Source: Prostheceraeus crozeri
Lineage: Eukaryota > Platyhelminthes > Polycladida > Euryleptidae
Direction of reading: 5' to 3'
Length of the DNA stretch: 64,000 nucleotides
Assembly: GCA_907163375.1 (NCBI GenBank)
Contig: CAJQUW010008022.1
Span: forward strand, 5,001-69,000
A model generated the notes under the pieces. It did not search any database and was not told the origin of the DNA. It saw nothing but the letters and a program-made list of their open reading frames with translations. How positions within the stretch are numbered: position 1 is the first letter of the stretch; every line of letters starts with the position of its first letter. This document shows, piece by piece, positions 10,806 through 21,115 of the stretch. Both the position numbers and the translations under genes were made by a program.

Positions 10806-12101
10806 ATGGAAAATCCAAATTTAAAAAAATTATATTCGCCCGCATCATCCTGTTCTTCTTATTCGACGAGATCAACGGGATTTGAAAATAAATGTTTTGA
10901 TAATAATAATAATAATAATCCATGTATAGATGTTAATCTTTTGTTTCAATTACAAGCCGAAATATTTAGAGAACAGACTAAAGGTTTACCTTCTATAGAA
11001 ACTAATTATTGTTTATTTCCGGGGGATCCATTTATTAAATTTATGGATATTGTTAGTAAATATAATGATGTAGCTTATGTGGAATTAAATAAAGAAAATA
11101 TGGTTATAATAGGTCATAATAATGTTTTCGGTTTTATTAGAGCAGTTTTGCCGATTAGTAATACTGATTGGATAGAAAATAAAATTATTAATTATATCAA
11201 TATCAAAGAATTAGTTAAAAAATTAAAATCGTTTTCCAAGGAAAAAATTAGATTATTTGTTGATGAACAAAACCCATATAATATTCATATCGAGAGTAAA
11301 AAACATAATGAAGAATTATTATGTCAAGTTTATTATAGAGACACAATTTATAAACAAGAAACATTAGAAATGCCGCAAAGATATGATGATGATACTTATA
11401 TAGGATTATATTCAAACTTAAATATTAATTTGTTAAAATCTTATATAAATGGTTTAGCTCAACAAGAGAAAATTTATATGTGGAATACACCTTATACTAT
11501 TAACAATGACCATAATCATATTCATAATAAACGAACTGAAGGTTCTAGTGCTTTGCCCGATCTTAAAGAATCTTATGATAATAATGATGATTCTGTAACA
11601 TCTGAAAAAGGTGTAAATGGTAAAAAAGATTATAAAAATATTAGTAATTATAAAAATTTATCTAAATTTCATTTTCTTACAATTGAAAATAATAATGATG
11701 GTATAGTTGAAGATACTGTTAGACAACTATGTGTCGGGTCTACAAAATTTAAATTAGGATTTACATCTAATCAATTTAAAATTTTATCATCTTTAACAAA
11801 AACTAAAAGTGATTCAGATTATGGTGGTGTTATTAAATTTTCCAAAAGAGATCAAAGACCAATATTTTTCTCTATTATATTATTATCAGATAAAAGATGT
11901 AATTTAGAATTAGATATTCCAATAAGAGAATGGTATCCTATCATGGAAGGGCATCCTATACCAAAAAGTGTAATTTATGATGATGAAGAAACAATTTATG
12001 ATGATGATGAAGAAACAATTTATGATGATGATGATGAATCAATAGTTAGTGAAAAAAAATTTAAATTATCTTTGATAAAGACATTATATGATGAAACTTA
12101 A
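10806..12101 (+). CDS. Unknown protein upstream of polymerase, Polinton 1 (431 aa); weak sliding-clamp resemblance
   Basis: An intact 431-residue frame with an ATG after AATAAAAATAAAAA. The Ser/Asn-rich N-terminus precedes a folded region of alternating strands and helices (about residues 50-225). This is followed by a low-complexity linker (His/Asn/Asp-rich, containing the hairpin-derived insert TEGSSALPD), a second folded part (about 285-365) and an acidic tail with three repeats of IYDDDEE type. The strand-helix rhythm, with a first domain ending in an acidic LEMPQ-like linker, recalls PCNA-type clamps, and the position just before DNA polymerase B would fit a processivity factor. No diagnostic motif is visible, so the function stays unassigned. 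Confidence 0.45.
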   Translation: MENPNLKKLYSPASSCSSYSTRSTGFENKCFDNNNNNNPCIDVNLLFQLQAEIFREQTKGLPSIETNYCLFPGDPFIKFMDIVSKYNDVAYVELNKENMVIIGHNNVFGFIRAVLPISNTDWIENKIINYINIKELVKKLKSFSKEKIRLFVDEQNPYNIHIESKKHNEELLCQVYYRDTIYKQETLEMPQRYDDDTYIGLYSNLNINLLKSYINGLAQQEKIYMWNTPYTINNDHNHIHNKRTEGSSALPDLKESYDNNDDSVTSEKGVNGKKDYKNISNYKNLSKFHFLTIENNNDGIVEDTVRQLCVGSTKFKLGFTSNQFKILSSLTKTKSDSDYGGVIKFSKRDQRPIFFSIILLSDKRCNLELDIPIREWYPIMEGHPIPKSVIYDDEETIYDDDEETIYDDDDESIVSEKKFKLSLIKTLYDET

Positions 12102-12287
12102 TAAGATAAAACTTAATATGATAAAACTTAATATGATAAAACTTAATGTGATAAAGAAAAAAATAACTAAAGAACGTGAAATATATAATAATATAAAATA
12201 ACACTCAAGTCCTTGATATTAGAATGTTTATATCTAAAATTAAAACACAAATTTTTTTCTTAAATTTTCTCTAAAAAAATAAAAAAA

Positions 12288-12464
12288 ATGGAAAATACCA
12301 AGTTTTATTGTGTCTTATGTAAAAAAAAGTTGCAAACAAAAAGAAGTTATCAATCTCATTTAAATAGTAAATTGCATTTACAAAATGTAGAACGAGTTGA
12401 TGAAGGAAATATATTAAAATTAAATAGTTATAAAAACTATCTAGAAACATGCCTACTGATATAA
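12288..12464 (+). CDS. Small U1-type C2H2 zinc-finger protein (58 aa), Polinton 1
   Basis: A short frame with ATG after TAAAAAAA. It encodes FYCVLCKKKLQTKRSYQSH, followed six residues on by a second His. This C-x2-C-x12-H-x5-H spacing matches the U1/matrin-like C2H2 finger that binds RNA or DNA. The stop overlaps the beginning of the polymerase N-terminal frame (12,449). Similar fingers often sit in the N-terminal extension of adintovirus polymerases, so it may be a separate accessory protein or a polymerase-linked module. Confidence 0.5.
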   Translation: MENTKFYCVLCKKKLQTKRSYQSHLNSKLHLQNVERVDEGNILKLNSYKNYLETCLLI

Positions 12465-15400
12465 AAGTTAAAAAAATGTTTGATGATTATTCACATTCGG
12501 AATATAAAAAAGTTTTTAATAGTGAAGATGAGACCATACAAACCGAAGGTTCTCGGGCTTCGCCCGTACCAGATGGAAGATATTTATTTAGCGATACTGA
12601 TGAATTTAACGAAATAGATGAATTTGATGAAGCTGAACGAACCGATGAAGCCTTAGCAAATATAAAATATTTATTTAATCAGTCTTTTGAATATAATGAA
12701 ACCGATGAAACTTTTTCTGATATTCTAACGAACTTTTATAATATATTTAAGAAATCTTTCAAATGTTATATGAATGTAGAAGTACTTTATACAAAAAATG
12801 GACCTGATGGAATTCCTGAAGAAATAATACAAGGACATTTTACAAATTCACAAGAAATTCATAATGTAAATGATATACAACCCATATTTGAATCGATGAT
12901 ACTTAAATTAGAAAATTGTATAATTGAAGCCCAGTTACGTGAATCTGGTTGGAGATTTGTTAAAATACTATCTAAGAAAATAGTAATTGATAAATATAAA
13001 AATAATACTGGTGGTAGTTATGTTCCTTTGCCTTTCAGTTCACCACAAATAATCAACATAAAAAATGAAGATGATTATTGTTTTCTGTGGAGTATTATAG
13101 CACATTTACATCCTGCAGAATATCATAAAGAAAGACTAAGTCATTATAATAAAGAAGAATACATAAATGAATTTGATCTCTCTGATGGCTTAGATGAATT
13201 TCCATATGATTATAATAAGTTTAAAAAGTTTCATAAAAAGAATAAAAATTTAATAGAAGTAAATGTTTTTGAATTAAATGTGAATTATGTTTCTATTGGT
13301 AAAATTACTCCACTTTACTCAGATTCAAAAAAATTTTATTTGAATAATAAAAATTTATGTCAATCAGAAATAGTATATAATGATAGAGGAAATTACATGC
13401 ATCATAATATTTTTTTACCAAGGAAATATAATATGTACTGAAAAATTTGAACTTGTTAAAACATTATCACCAATAATGATTAATCATAATAATTATAAAG
13501 GACGTACTGATGATTATAATTACAAATATTCATCTTTATCTTCAGAATATCAACAAAAATTAGAAAATTTAAATAAAAGTTTACAAAAATGTAAAACAGA
13601 TTATCAACAACAAACAAAAATATTAGTACAAGAATATGGCCATAAATATGAAAATAAGATAGAAACGATTCAAAAATTAAATGAAGAAAACAATAAAGAA
13701 TTAAATAATGAAGAAAATAAAGAATCGGCTAAAGCCAGAGGAGCTTCGCTCCGATTAAATGAATGTTTAAAAAAATGTCTACAACAATATAAAGAACAAT
13801 ATGATAAAGAATATAGTTATCAGCTACAAATATTAAATCAAAATTATCATCAAAATACATTTAATATTACAAAAGAAATTAATGAATTACATGAAATATA
13901 TCAAGATAAATTTGTAAAATTAGAACAGTCAAAACAACCAGCACAAGCGAATATATTATATTATCAGGGTCATTTTATATTGTGTAAAGATGTTTCTATA
14001 TTTACAAAAACTTCAGATAATAAAAATTTTCCTTGTCTTCAATGTATGACAAGTTTTAGAACTAAAGAAGAAATGAATAGACATTTGGAGAATTGTCAAC
14101 AAAACGAAGCAGTTCAAAATACTTTTCCTAAAGATGATTATTTAGAATATAATAAATGGTATTTTAAAAATAAAGTACCCTTTACTATTTATTGTGATTT
14201 TGAAGCATATAATGTTAATATGACACAAAATCGAACGGAAAGTTCCAGGGCTTCACCCGATTCTGAAAATTATAATTCTGAAAATGGTACGGGCCAAGCC
14301 CTAGAACCTTCGGTTTTTAATTCTGAAAAAAGTGCACCTGGAAAAAGTTCAGCTGAACAAAGTAAAGAAAAATATTTATTTGAACAAAAACCATTATGTT
14401 GGGGAATGTACATTCATTCAAATTATCCTGAATTATTTAAATCAGAATATTTTCAATACTATGGTGAAGATAGTTCAGAAATGTTTACAAAGAAAGTAGA
14501 AGAATTACAAAATTATTTTTCACAATTGCTTGAAACAAATATACCGATGATGCCATTAACAGAAAAAGAAAAATTAAATTTTATTAATGAAACAAAATGT
14601 TATTACTGTGGAAGAGAATTTACAAAAAAATTATAAAAATGGCAAAGGTAGATATCTTGATAGGCGAAGCGACGGCTCTGCCGTCATGGTAAAAGATCAT
14701 GATCATCTAAATGGATTATATTGTGGTGCAGCACATAATTGTTGTAATCTTTAATGCTAATAAATTTAAATATAACTTTGTTCCTTTATATTTCTATAAT
14801 GGTTCTAAATATGATTTCCATCTAGTAATGAAAGATTTATTTTCATCTGAAAAATTACATCAACAAAAAATAAATGTTCTATGTAAACAAGAAGAAGAAT
14901 ATTTTTCAATGCAATTAGGTTGTATTAGAATTTTAGATGCATTTAGATTTTTTACTCCTTATTCATTAGATGTTATGGGAAAAACTTTGAAATCTGAACA
15001 ATGTAAAATATTAAATAAATATAATTTAAAACCTTTAAAAGGAATATTTCCGTATGAGTATATAGCCTGCGGCTCACAGTCGAAGACTGATATAACTGGA
15101 GATTTTAATTCTGTGAATAAAATTATGGAAGAAAAACAACTTCCTCCAATAAATGAATTTAAATCAACATTAAAACAATCAAAATTATCTGACGAAGACT
15201 ATGCAGAAGCTGAAAAGAATTGGAGAGAGTTAAATTGTAAAACAATGTATGATTATACAATGAAATATCTTCAGATAGATGTATTAATACTAGCTGATCT
15301 TTTCGAAAACTTTCGTGACATGTGTTTAGAATATTACGGAATAGATCCATGTTATTGTTATTCTACACCAGGTTTAACATGGCTAGCAGGATTAAAACAT

Positions 15401-16907
15401 ACTGGTGTTCAAGCCGATGGCTCTAGGACAAAGTCCGTTAAACTTAAACATTATAAAGAAAATACATATGATAAATTATTATTTTTTGAATCTGGAATTA
15501 GAGGTGGAGTTTCATCAGTTTTAGGTAATAGATATGTTAAATGTTATAATAAGAAAGTAAATCCACAAGAATATGGAATAATGAAACCTTTATCTCCAGA
15601 AGAAAAAGAAAAAATATTAGAAATTTTTCGAACGAAACGAGAAGGAGTAGAACGTGAAAATGCAATTGATGAATTCATGAGAGAAAACTATTTGTTATAT
15701 TATGATTTTAATAGCTTATATTCTTCTTGCATGATACAAGAATTACCAACAGGTGAAATGTCATGGTGTAATATTCTAGATTATCAAAAAACATATGATG
15801 GAAATTATAATCATGGTTATATATATGAAGTTGATTTAGTATACCCTGATGAAATAAAAGATAAAACAAAATACTTTCCTTTCTGTCCCGAAAACAAAAT
15901 TCCTAATATAGAAGATTTTTCAGATTATCAAGAATCTTTAATTCCTAAGAAATACAGACCAACAAAAAAACTTATGTTAACACAAAGCAATAAAGGAAAG
16001 TATGTTGTTGAAGGAAGAATGCTAGATTGGTATTTAGATCATGGAATGATTCTCACCAAAATACATCGAAAACTATTTTATCAAAAATCTAGGTGGTTAA
16101 AAAATTATATAGAGTTCAATATTGAAAAACGTAAAAATAGCTAAAAGAAATAAAGATGATTTTGGAAACGTGTTCTTCAAATTAATGAATAATGCATTTT
16201 ATGGTAAGACTTTAGAAAATGTGCGTAATAGACAAAATATTGAAATAGTTTATGATAAAGATAGGTTTCAAAATTTAACAAGGAAACCTACATATAAAAG
16301 AACTACTAGATTTAGTGATGAACTATGGGCTGTACATTTACGTCGAATTAGCGTAAAACATGATAAGTTTAATTTTATTGGTTTCACTATATTAGAATTA
16401 GCTAAACTATTTATGTATAGATTTATATATGATTATTTAGCACCTGCTTATGGCAAAAACTATAAATTACACTTTACAGATACCGATTCTGTTTTCTTAG
16501 AATTAACAATACCGTATAATTCTACACTTGATGAAGAAATAGATAAAATAAAAGATATCATTCATCCTTCTGATTTATGTAAAGTAAAAGATGAATTAGA
16601 AGGAAATGAAGATTTCATAACAGAAGCTATATTTTTAAAATCTAAATGTTACTGTTATGATACAACTAATAATATTAAAACACATAAAACATTAAATGGA
16701 ATTTCAAAGGCATCAGTGGCTAATCAAATAACATTTCAAGATTATAAAAATGTATTATTTAATAATGAAATAAAAACAGCATGTAATTATAGACTTAATT
16801 CAAAAAAACATAACATGTATTTAAAAGAAGAACATAAATTAGCATTAGATCCATTTGATGATAAAAGAAAAATTTTACCTGATGGAATAACTACTGAACC
16901 TTTTTAA
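12449..16907 (+). pseudogene. DNA polymerase B (protein-primed type) region, Polinton 1
   Basis: This is the family B polymerase that copies Polinton and adintovirus genomes. The N-terminal part (about 12,720-13,300) shows the conserved SGWRFVKIL, GGSYVPLPF and CFLWSIIAHLHP motifs. A C2H2 finger (FPCLQCMTSFRTKEEMNRH) lies near 14,030. The exonuclease motifs are DFEA (14,195), YNGSKYDFHLV (near 14,800) and YLQIDVLILADLFENF (near 15,280). The polymerase motifs are DFNSLYSS (near 15,705), NNAFYGK (near 16,190) and DTDS (16,479). All catalytic acids are visible. GC-rich hairpin repeats lie in frame in variable linkers (for example GSRASP near 12,550 and GASLR near 13,745). The region has about three breaks. 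Confidence 0.9.
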
Positions 16908-16994
16908 TTTTCTAATTTCTAAGATAGACAAATTTGATATATATATAAAATAAAAAAAATATTGTAACACTATATTTGTATATTTTTATCACTC

Positions 16995-17759
16995 CGCGAA
17001 AATATTTTCGATAACTCTTTCATGAATTTTTTTATCAATATTAATTGTAATGAAGCCATACATAATCTTTTGACCAAGCATTATTACACGATTGTTTAAA
17101 TTCATCTTTATCTCTTATACATAAATCTCTTAACAAATCACTTAAGTTTCTTGCATTTATTTCAAATAGTATAAATATATTTGCATTCTTTCTAATAACA
17201 CTTCCGTCTAATGAATACATACTTTGTGTTAAATAAAATACACTACAGTTATTATGTCTACCTCTTGTGAAATAATTTCTCTGAACTGACTGATTTCTAT
17301 CATTAACACAATCATCAAAAATTACACAATGTTTCATTGTTTTATCTAGTTTACTAGGATCTTGCATATTACCACTATCATCTATTAATTGTATCTTTAT
17401 ATGGTTATTTTTATTAGATTCTACTAACTGATTATTTTTGCTGCTTCTTCACACCACGAACTTATTTCTTCTTCATCTTCAGATTTTTCATATTCTTTGA
17501 ATAATGAAGCAATTGCTGTTTTTTTAAGATTATTTTCAAATCCATATTTTAAAAATTGATAGACGGGTTGTTCTGCCGTTGTTGTATAAATTATAAGATT
17601 GTTATAATCCAAAAAATTTGGAGTCGTTAAAATTTTAAATAATAGATACGTTTTTCCGCAACCTGATCTTCCACAAATAACTGACAAAACTTTATTAGAT
17701 AAATTTGGATGATGATTAAATTTAAGTTTTTTTTTATTTAATGGTAGCACTTCACTCAT
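16995..17759 (-). pseudogene. A32/FtsK-type genome-packaging ATPase, Polinton 1
   Basis: This is the packaging motor that drives DNA into the capsid. The Walker A motif GRSGCGKT lies at 17,649-17,672. The Walker B segment CVIFDDC and the RGRHNNCSVFYLTQS motif downstream are diagnostic of the poxvirus A32/Polinton branch of FtsK-HerA ATPases. The ATG at 17,759 follows TTAAAAA. It lies convergent with the polymerase block and just downstream of penton on the same strand. The region is broken. Confidence 0.85.
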
Positions 17760-17837
17760 TTTTTAATAAAAAAATTTATTTTTATTTTATTTTTGTTTTT
17801 AAAGAAGAAGAAGAAAATTAAACTTCTCTAGCTTCGC

Positions 17838-17945
17838 GTGGGAGTTTATACCTCTCGAACGGGAGTTTATACCTCTCGAATGGGAGTTTATACCTCTCGA
17901 ACGGGAGTTTATACCTCCCGAACGGGAGTTTATACCTCCCGAACC
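17838..17945 (-). repeat. Five-copy 21-bp tandem repeat, each a perfect hairpin
   Basis: Five head-to-tail copies of a 21-bp unit. Read on the minus strand, each gives CGGGAGGTATAAACTCCCG or a close variant: a 6-bp stem (CGGGAG/CTCCCG) with a 7-base loop. The first unit supplies the last residues and stop codon (REV, then TAA) of the penton gene. The array sits between the 3' ends of penton and the start of the ATPase gene. A transcription stop or RNA-stability role is possible. Confidence 0.85.
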
Positions 17946-18718
17946 AAAAGATCTATCATAATCTCTTCACCTCCAAAATTTATTTCTTGTCCTTTCTCAT
18001 CAGTGATTCTCATGTTAATGTTGTTAATAGTTTTTCTTGTAATAGGAAAATATATTAATGTTTGTGGAATTACATTTAATCTATAACCAATGGGTACAGT
18101 AAAAGCTGGAAAACTGAATATTAAATTTGATAATTTACCATTTATATATCCTCCTTCAATAATGTCACAATGTACAACAATTGAATTTATTTCAGTTATT
18201 TTTGGAATCTTCTCACCTAAATGATAACCTTGACTATAGGTTTGTTTATTAAATCCTAATAGCTTTGACAATGATCTATCATGATTAAAATCAACTTGAT
18301 GATTTTCGTCTAAAGTAAGAGAAAATTTATTAACTGCCGGTTCAACTGCAAAATGTAATTGTTTCTTATCTTTAAATGATATACCTAAATGTCTCTTAAT
18401 TTCATTTGATATTGTTTCAACTTCGTAAGAACCAGGAAGAAAAGTTAGTATTTTCCATGTTTTGCCTTTATCAGTAGAATATCTAAATTGATCATTCACA
18501 TCTTTGATAACGTTTTGAATAGTGTTAAATGTAGAGAAACTAGTCAATGCAATTTGATAATTTTTATTTTGTTCCAAATGTAGAATGGGTTCTAAATTAC
18601 AAGTGTGTGATGAAGTAGTTGTTATAATTTTTAACGTCGTACTAAATTTTGATGAACCCAAAATCTCTGTCAAATTTTCTAAATGATTATTAATTTTGTC
18701 TAAATCTGCTGAACACAT
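17930..18718 (-). CDS. Penton/minor capsid protein (single jelly-roll), Polinton 1 (262 aa)
   Basis: This is the vertex capsid protein of Polintons, a single jelly roll that forms pentamers. The frame is fully open. It shows the family pattern: NYQIALTSFSTFNTI near residue 52, PGSYEVETI near 95, VDFNHDRSLSKLLGF near 140, IVVHCDIIEGGYINGK near 180, a GYRLNVIP turn near 213, and INMRITDEKGQEINFGGEE near the C-terminus. The ATG lies directly after CTAAAAA. Length and motif order fit known Polinton pentons, and it is one of the best-preserved genes of this element. Confidence 0.85.
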   Translation of the reverse strand: MCSADLDKINNHLENLTEILGSSKFSTTLKIITTTSSHTCNLEPILHLEQNKNYQIALTSFSTFNTIQNVIKDVNDQFRYSTDKGKTWKILTFLPGSYEVETISNEIKRHLGISFKDKKQLHFAVEPAVNKFSLTLDENHQVDFNHDRSLSKLLGFNKQTYSQGYHLGEKIPKITEINSIVVHCDIIEGGYINGKLSNLIFSFPAFTVPIGYRLNVIPQTLIYFPITRKTINNINMRITDEKGQEINFGGEEIMIDLLVREV

Positions 18719-18849
18719 TTTTTAGTTAAAATTTTAAATAAATATTTTTTTATGAAATATTTTTTTTATAAAAAATTAAAAACAACAACATATTTCAGCA
18801 ACGGGCGAAGCCCTTAAAGACATCAGAGATGACCGGTTCGGGCGAAGCC

Positions 18850-19674
18850 CTAGAACATTCGGTTCGTTATACTTTTATAATCCTCTTCATTTAGAATCTT
18901 CTTTTCTAACAGTCTTTTCAATATAGCATGAATTTCATTGAAACTAGAATTATGTCCTTCTTTTATTGCAGATATTAAAATATTTAATCTATTTAGTAAT
19001 TCTTGTGGATCATCTGGTAAAAATACAGTTGTTTCAGTTTTCTGTTTTTCAGATAAACCTTTCCCTACTTTAACTCCCGTTGATAATAAATTTTCTAATT
19101 GTTTATAACGTCTAAGAGATTTTACTGCACCAACTCTGTCTAACATAGCTTTATATTTTATGAGATCTTCTACAGCATAATTATTTAAATCTGCTCCTCT
19201 TAAAAGATTAACAAAATTTCTATCTAAATTAAAAGGAGATTTATCTGGTGAAAAAATTATACCTCGAAAAGGTTGTGGAAATATTTCTTTTTGTCCGAGA
19301 TAAAATCTAGGTATTGTTTTTCCATCTATAAATGAGATAGAATGTTCAAATTGCATAGATTTTGGTAATTTCTTATTAATGTTTGATTCTAGTAATCCAT
19401 AGTCATCTAATACAGTTTTGTGCTCTGGATCTGTTATATCAATTTGTTTATCATTATTTGTACTTTCTTTTTCAAGAGTTTTAAATGGTTTCATAGTTTT
19501 CTCAAAATCAGTTTTTACTTGCTCGGTTTGCTGCATTTTTTCAAACATATCAGATTGAATACCAGCTTTTATCATTCTATGTTGAAGATGATTTTCTTTC
19601 ATAATATTTCTTTGTTTTATTAACTCTTCTAATTGTTTTATTCTTTTAAAATTATCAGCTCTAATTTTATCCAT
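18850..19674 (-). CDS. Conserved Polinton-type protein, unknown function (275 aa)
   Basis: The start is set at the second Met of a longer frame (19,674) because it follows an A-run and begins the conserved MDKIRADNFKRI. The N-terminal half is a Gln/Lys-rich coiled region. The middle has a PRFYLGQKEIFPQPFRG stretch. The C-terminal part has FLPDDPQELLNRLNILI and LLEKKILNEEDYK, which match a protein repeatedly found next to penton and ATPase genes in animal Polintons. No catalytic motif is seen, and a virion role is possible. The gene is intact. Two GC-rich hairpin repeats lie just past its stop (about 18,801-18,867). Confidence 0.6.
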   Translation of the reverse strand: MDKIRADNFKRIKQLEELIKQRNIMKENHLQHRMIKAGIQSDMFEKMQQTEQVKTDFEKTMKPFKTLEKESTNNDKQIDITDPEHKTVLDDYGLLESNINKKLPKSMQFEHSISFIDGKTIPRFYLGQKEIFPQPFRGIIFSPDKSPFNLDRNFVNLLRGADLNNYAVEDLIKYKAMLDRVGAVKSLRRYKQLENLLSTGVKVGKGLSEKQKTETTVFLPDDPQELLNRLNILISAIKEGHNSSFNEIHAILKRLLEKKILNEEDYKSITNRMF

Positions 19675-19810
19675 TTTTAAAATATAATATTTGAATTTTG
19701 TGGTAACATTGGAATACAGCAAAAACATTTTACTGAACAAATTATTTTTTTATTGCTTTGTTGTTTGACATCTTTTCGTTTAAAGTTTTCTCGGTTAAAG
19801 TTTTCTCGTT

Positions 19811-20524
19811 TTAAGTTTTGTTTAATAAAGTTTTGCTTAAATTTTCGCTTAAAGTTTTTAGCTCTTCTAAAAAAAATTTGTCATTTTCTTCATTAGAAAT
19901 TTTAGCATCACTAGAAATTTTGCCATCCTTTTTATTTTTATCATCACCTTTTTCTGTCTGTGATTGAAATGATATTTGATTTACTTCATTAGCTATTTGA
20001 TCAAATTTTTCAATCTCATCTAACGTAATAACATTATCATCACATACTCTTTGAAAGTAGTAGTGTAGTTTATCATAGACTTCTTTAATATGTAAATGCT
20101 TAGTTTTTAATGATTTTCGTTTCTTAGTTATTAAAGATTTATCTAACATTGTAACAAGTGAAGTTGCAAAAACACCCGTACCTGTTAAAGCTGTAGCAAC
20201 TACTGGAATTACTAAAACACCTGAAGATATAACAATTGTTAAAGCACCTAAACTTATTGTTAAGAATATGCCAATTCCTTGTGTTACATTCTTAACTTTA
20301 GTCCATCTCTTTCTTAATTTTTTATAATGCTCTAATCTTAATAATAATTGAGATTCCTTATCTTTCATATACCTAACTCTATCTTTGTGTTTTTCTTTAT
20401 TCATTTTTTCAATGTTAATCTTTTCAATGTCCATTAAAGTAGAACTACGTTCATATGATAACGAAGGATATATTCTTGCGGTTTCTTCCATTTCTGAAGT
20501 TCCTTCCACTTTTGTATCTTCCAT
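19811..20524 (-). CDS. Conserved Polinton-type membrane protein (237 aa)
   Basis: The ATG at 20,524 is preferred over an upstream GTG. After a charged helical N-terminus (KHKDRVRYMKDKESQLLLRL) come two adjacent hydrophobic segments (GIFLTISLGALTIVISSGVL and VIPVVATALTGTGVFATSLV), then a basic stretch and a helical region with VCDDNVITLDEIEKF, ending in a charged tail. This organisation (basic helix, Gly/Ala-rich hydrophobic hairpin, then 'DN.I..DE') recurs in unannotated Polinton proteins of cnidarians and other invertebrates. A virion-membrane or lytic role is inferred only. The gene is intact. Confidence 0.55.
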   Translation of the reverse strand: MEDTKVEGTSEMEETARIYPSLSYERSSTLMDIEKINIEKMNKEKHKDRVRYMKDKESQLLLRLEHYKKLRKRWTKVKNVTQGIGIFLTISLGALTIVISSGVLVIPVVATALTGTGVFATSLVTMLDKSLITKKRKSLKTKHLHIKEVYDKLHYYFQRVCDDNVITLDEIEKFDQIANEVNQISFQSQTEKGDDKNKKDGKISSDAKISNEENDKFFLEELKTLSENLSKTLLNKT

Positions 20525-20548
20525 TTTCAAAGAAATATTTTTAGTCAC

Positions 20549-21111
20549 ATGATATATTTTAAAAACCTGAAAGATGGATAAAATTCATGAATTTGAAATT
20601 CTCAACTTTTATGATTTTCGGTGTCCTGGAACGGACATGATTTTGGCGAGGGTGAAAATCGAACCGAAGGTTCTAGGGCTTCGCCCGATTGTAATTCTCA
20701 AATTTTGAGATTTTGAAAAATTTGAAAAATTGGGTATTTTTAAAAACGCCCAAATCGGAGCGAAGCTCCTCTGGCTTTAGCCGATTTATGAATTTAGGTC
20801 TTCATAACCTGAAAAAGGGTTCAAATTCATGAATTTATGTCGTTTTTAAAAAGTACCATTTTTGAAAAATGGTACTTTTTGAATGGACTAAATTCATGTA
20901 TTTAGGTCTTAAAAACCTGAAAAAGGGTTCAAATTCATGAATTTATGTCGTTTTTAAAGATACTATTTTTTCTGATTTTATGGTGTCCTGGAACGGTCTA
21001 AATTCATGTATTTAGGTCTTAAAAACCTGAAAAAGGGTCTAAATTCATGAATTTATGTCGTTTTTAAAGATACTATTTTTTTGAATTTTGTGGTGGCCTG
21101 GAACGGTCTTT
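20549..21111. repeat. Tandem repeat block (about 114-bp unit) at the right edge of Polinton 1
   Basis: Two close copies of a unit of about 114 bp (about 20,884-20,997 and 20,998-21,111) and two or three degenerate copies to their left share TTCATGAATTTATGTCG, CTTAAAAACCTGAAAAAGGG and TGTCCTGGAACGG. Two GC-rich hairpin repeats are embedded (about 20,659-20,690 and 20,753-20,788). No gene is seen. Polinton termini often carry short tandem repeats, so this may be the right end, although no matching left end was found. Confidence 0.75.
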
Positions 21112-21115
21112 TGCC

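Larger units (their letters stand above)
5041..21111. mobile_element. Polinton (Maverick)/adintovirus-like element 1, AT-rich fossil
   Basis: This is a virus-like DNA element of about 16 kb, far richer in A+T than the DNA to its right. It carries the Polinton set: adenain-type protease, retroviral-type integrase, double jelly-roll major capsid, penton, packaging ATPase, pX-like minor protein and DNA polymerase B. Left-block genes run mainly on the minus strand, the polymerase block runs on the plus strand, and the ATPase, penton and two accessory genes run on the minus strand. It is broken, with roughly eight to ten breaks, but several genes are still open from end to end, so it is probably not ancient. 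No terminal inverted repeat could be paired by eye. The left edge is a composition switch and the right edge is a tandem-repeat block, so both ends are approximate. Confidence 0.85.

Noticed and set aside
17838-17945. CRISPR-like array
   Set aside because: The repeats are contiguous 21-bp units without spacers, in a eukaryotic element.
5041-21111. Element 1 as a cytoplasmic linear plasmid or giant-virus fragment
   Set aside because: Integrase, penton, capsid, ATPase and adenain-type protease together are the Polinton/adintovirus set. A-rich starts alone do not outweigh this.
5041-21111. Terminal inverted repeat of Polinton 1
   Set aside because: The sequence at about 5,041 and its inverse were looked for around 20,549-21,260 without success, so no repeat is claimed.
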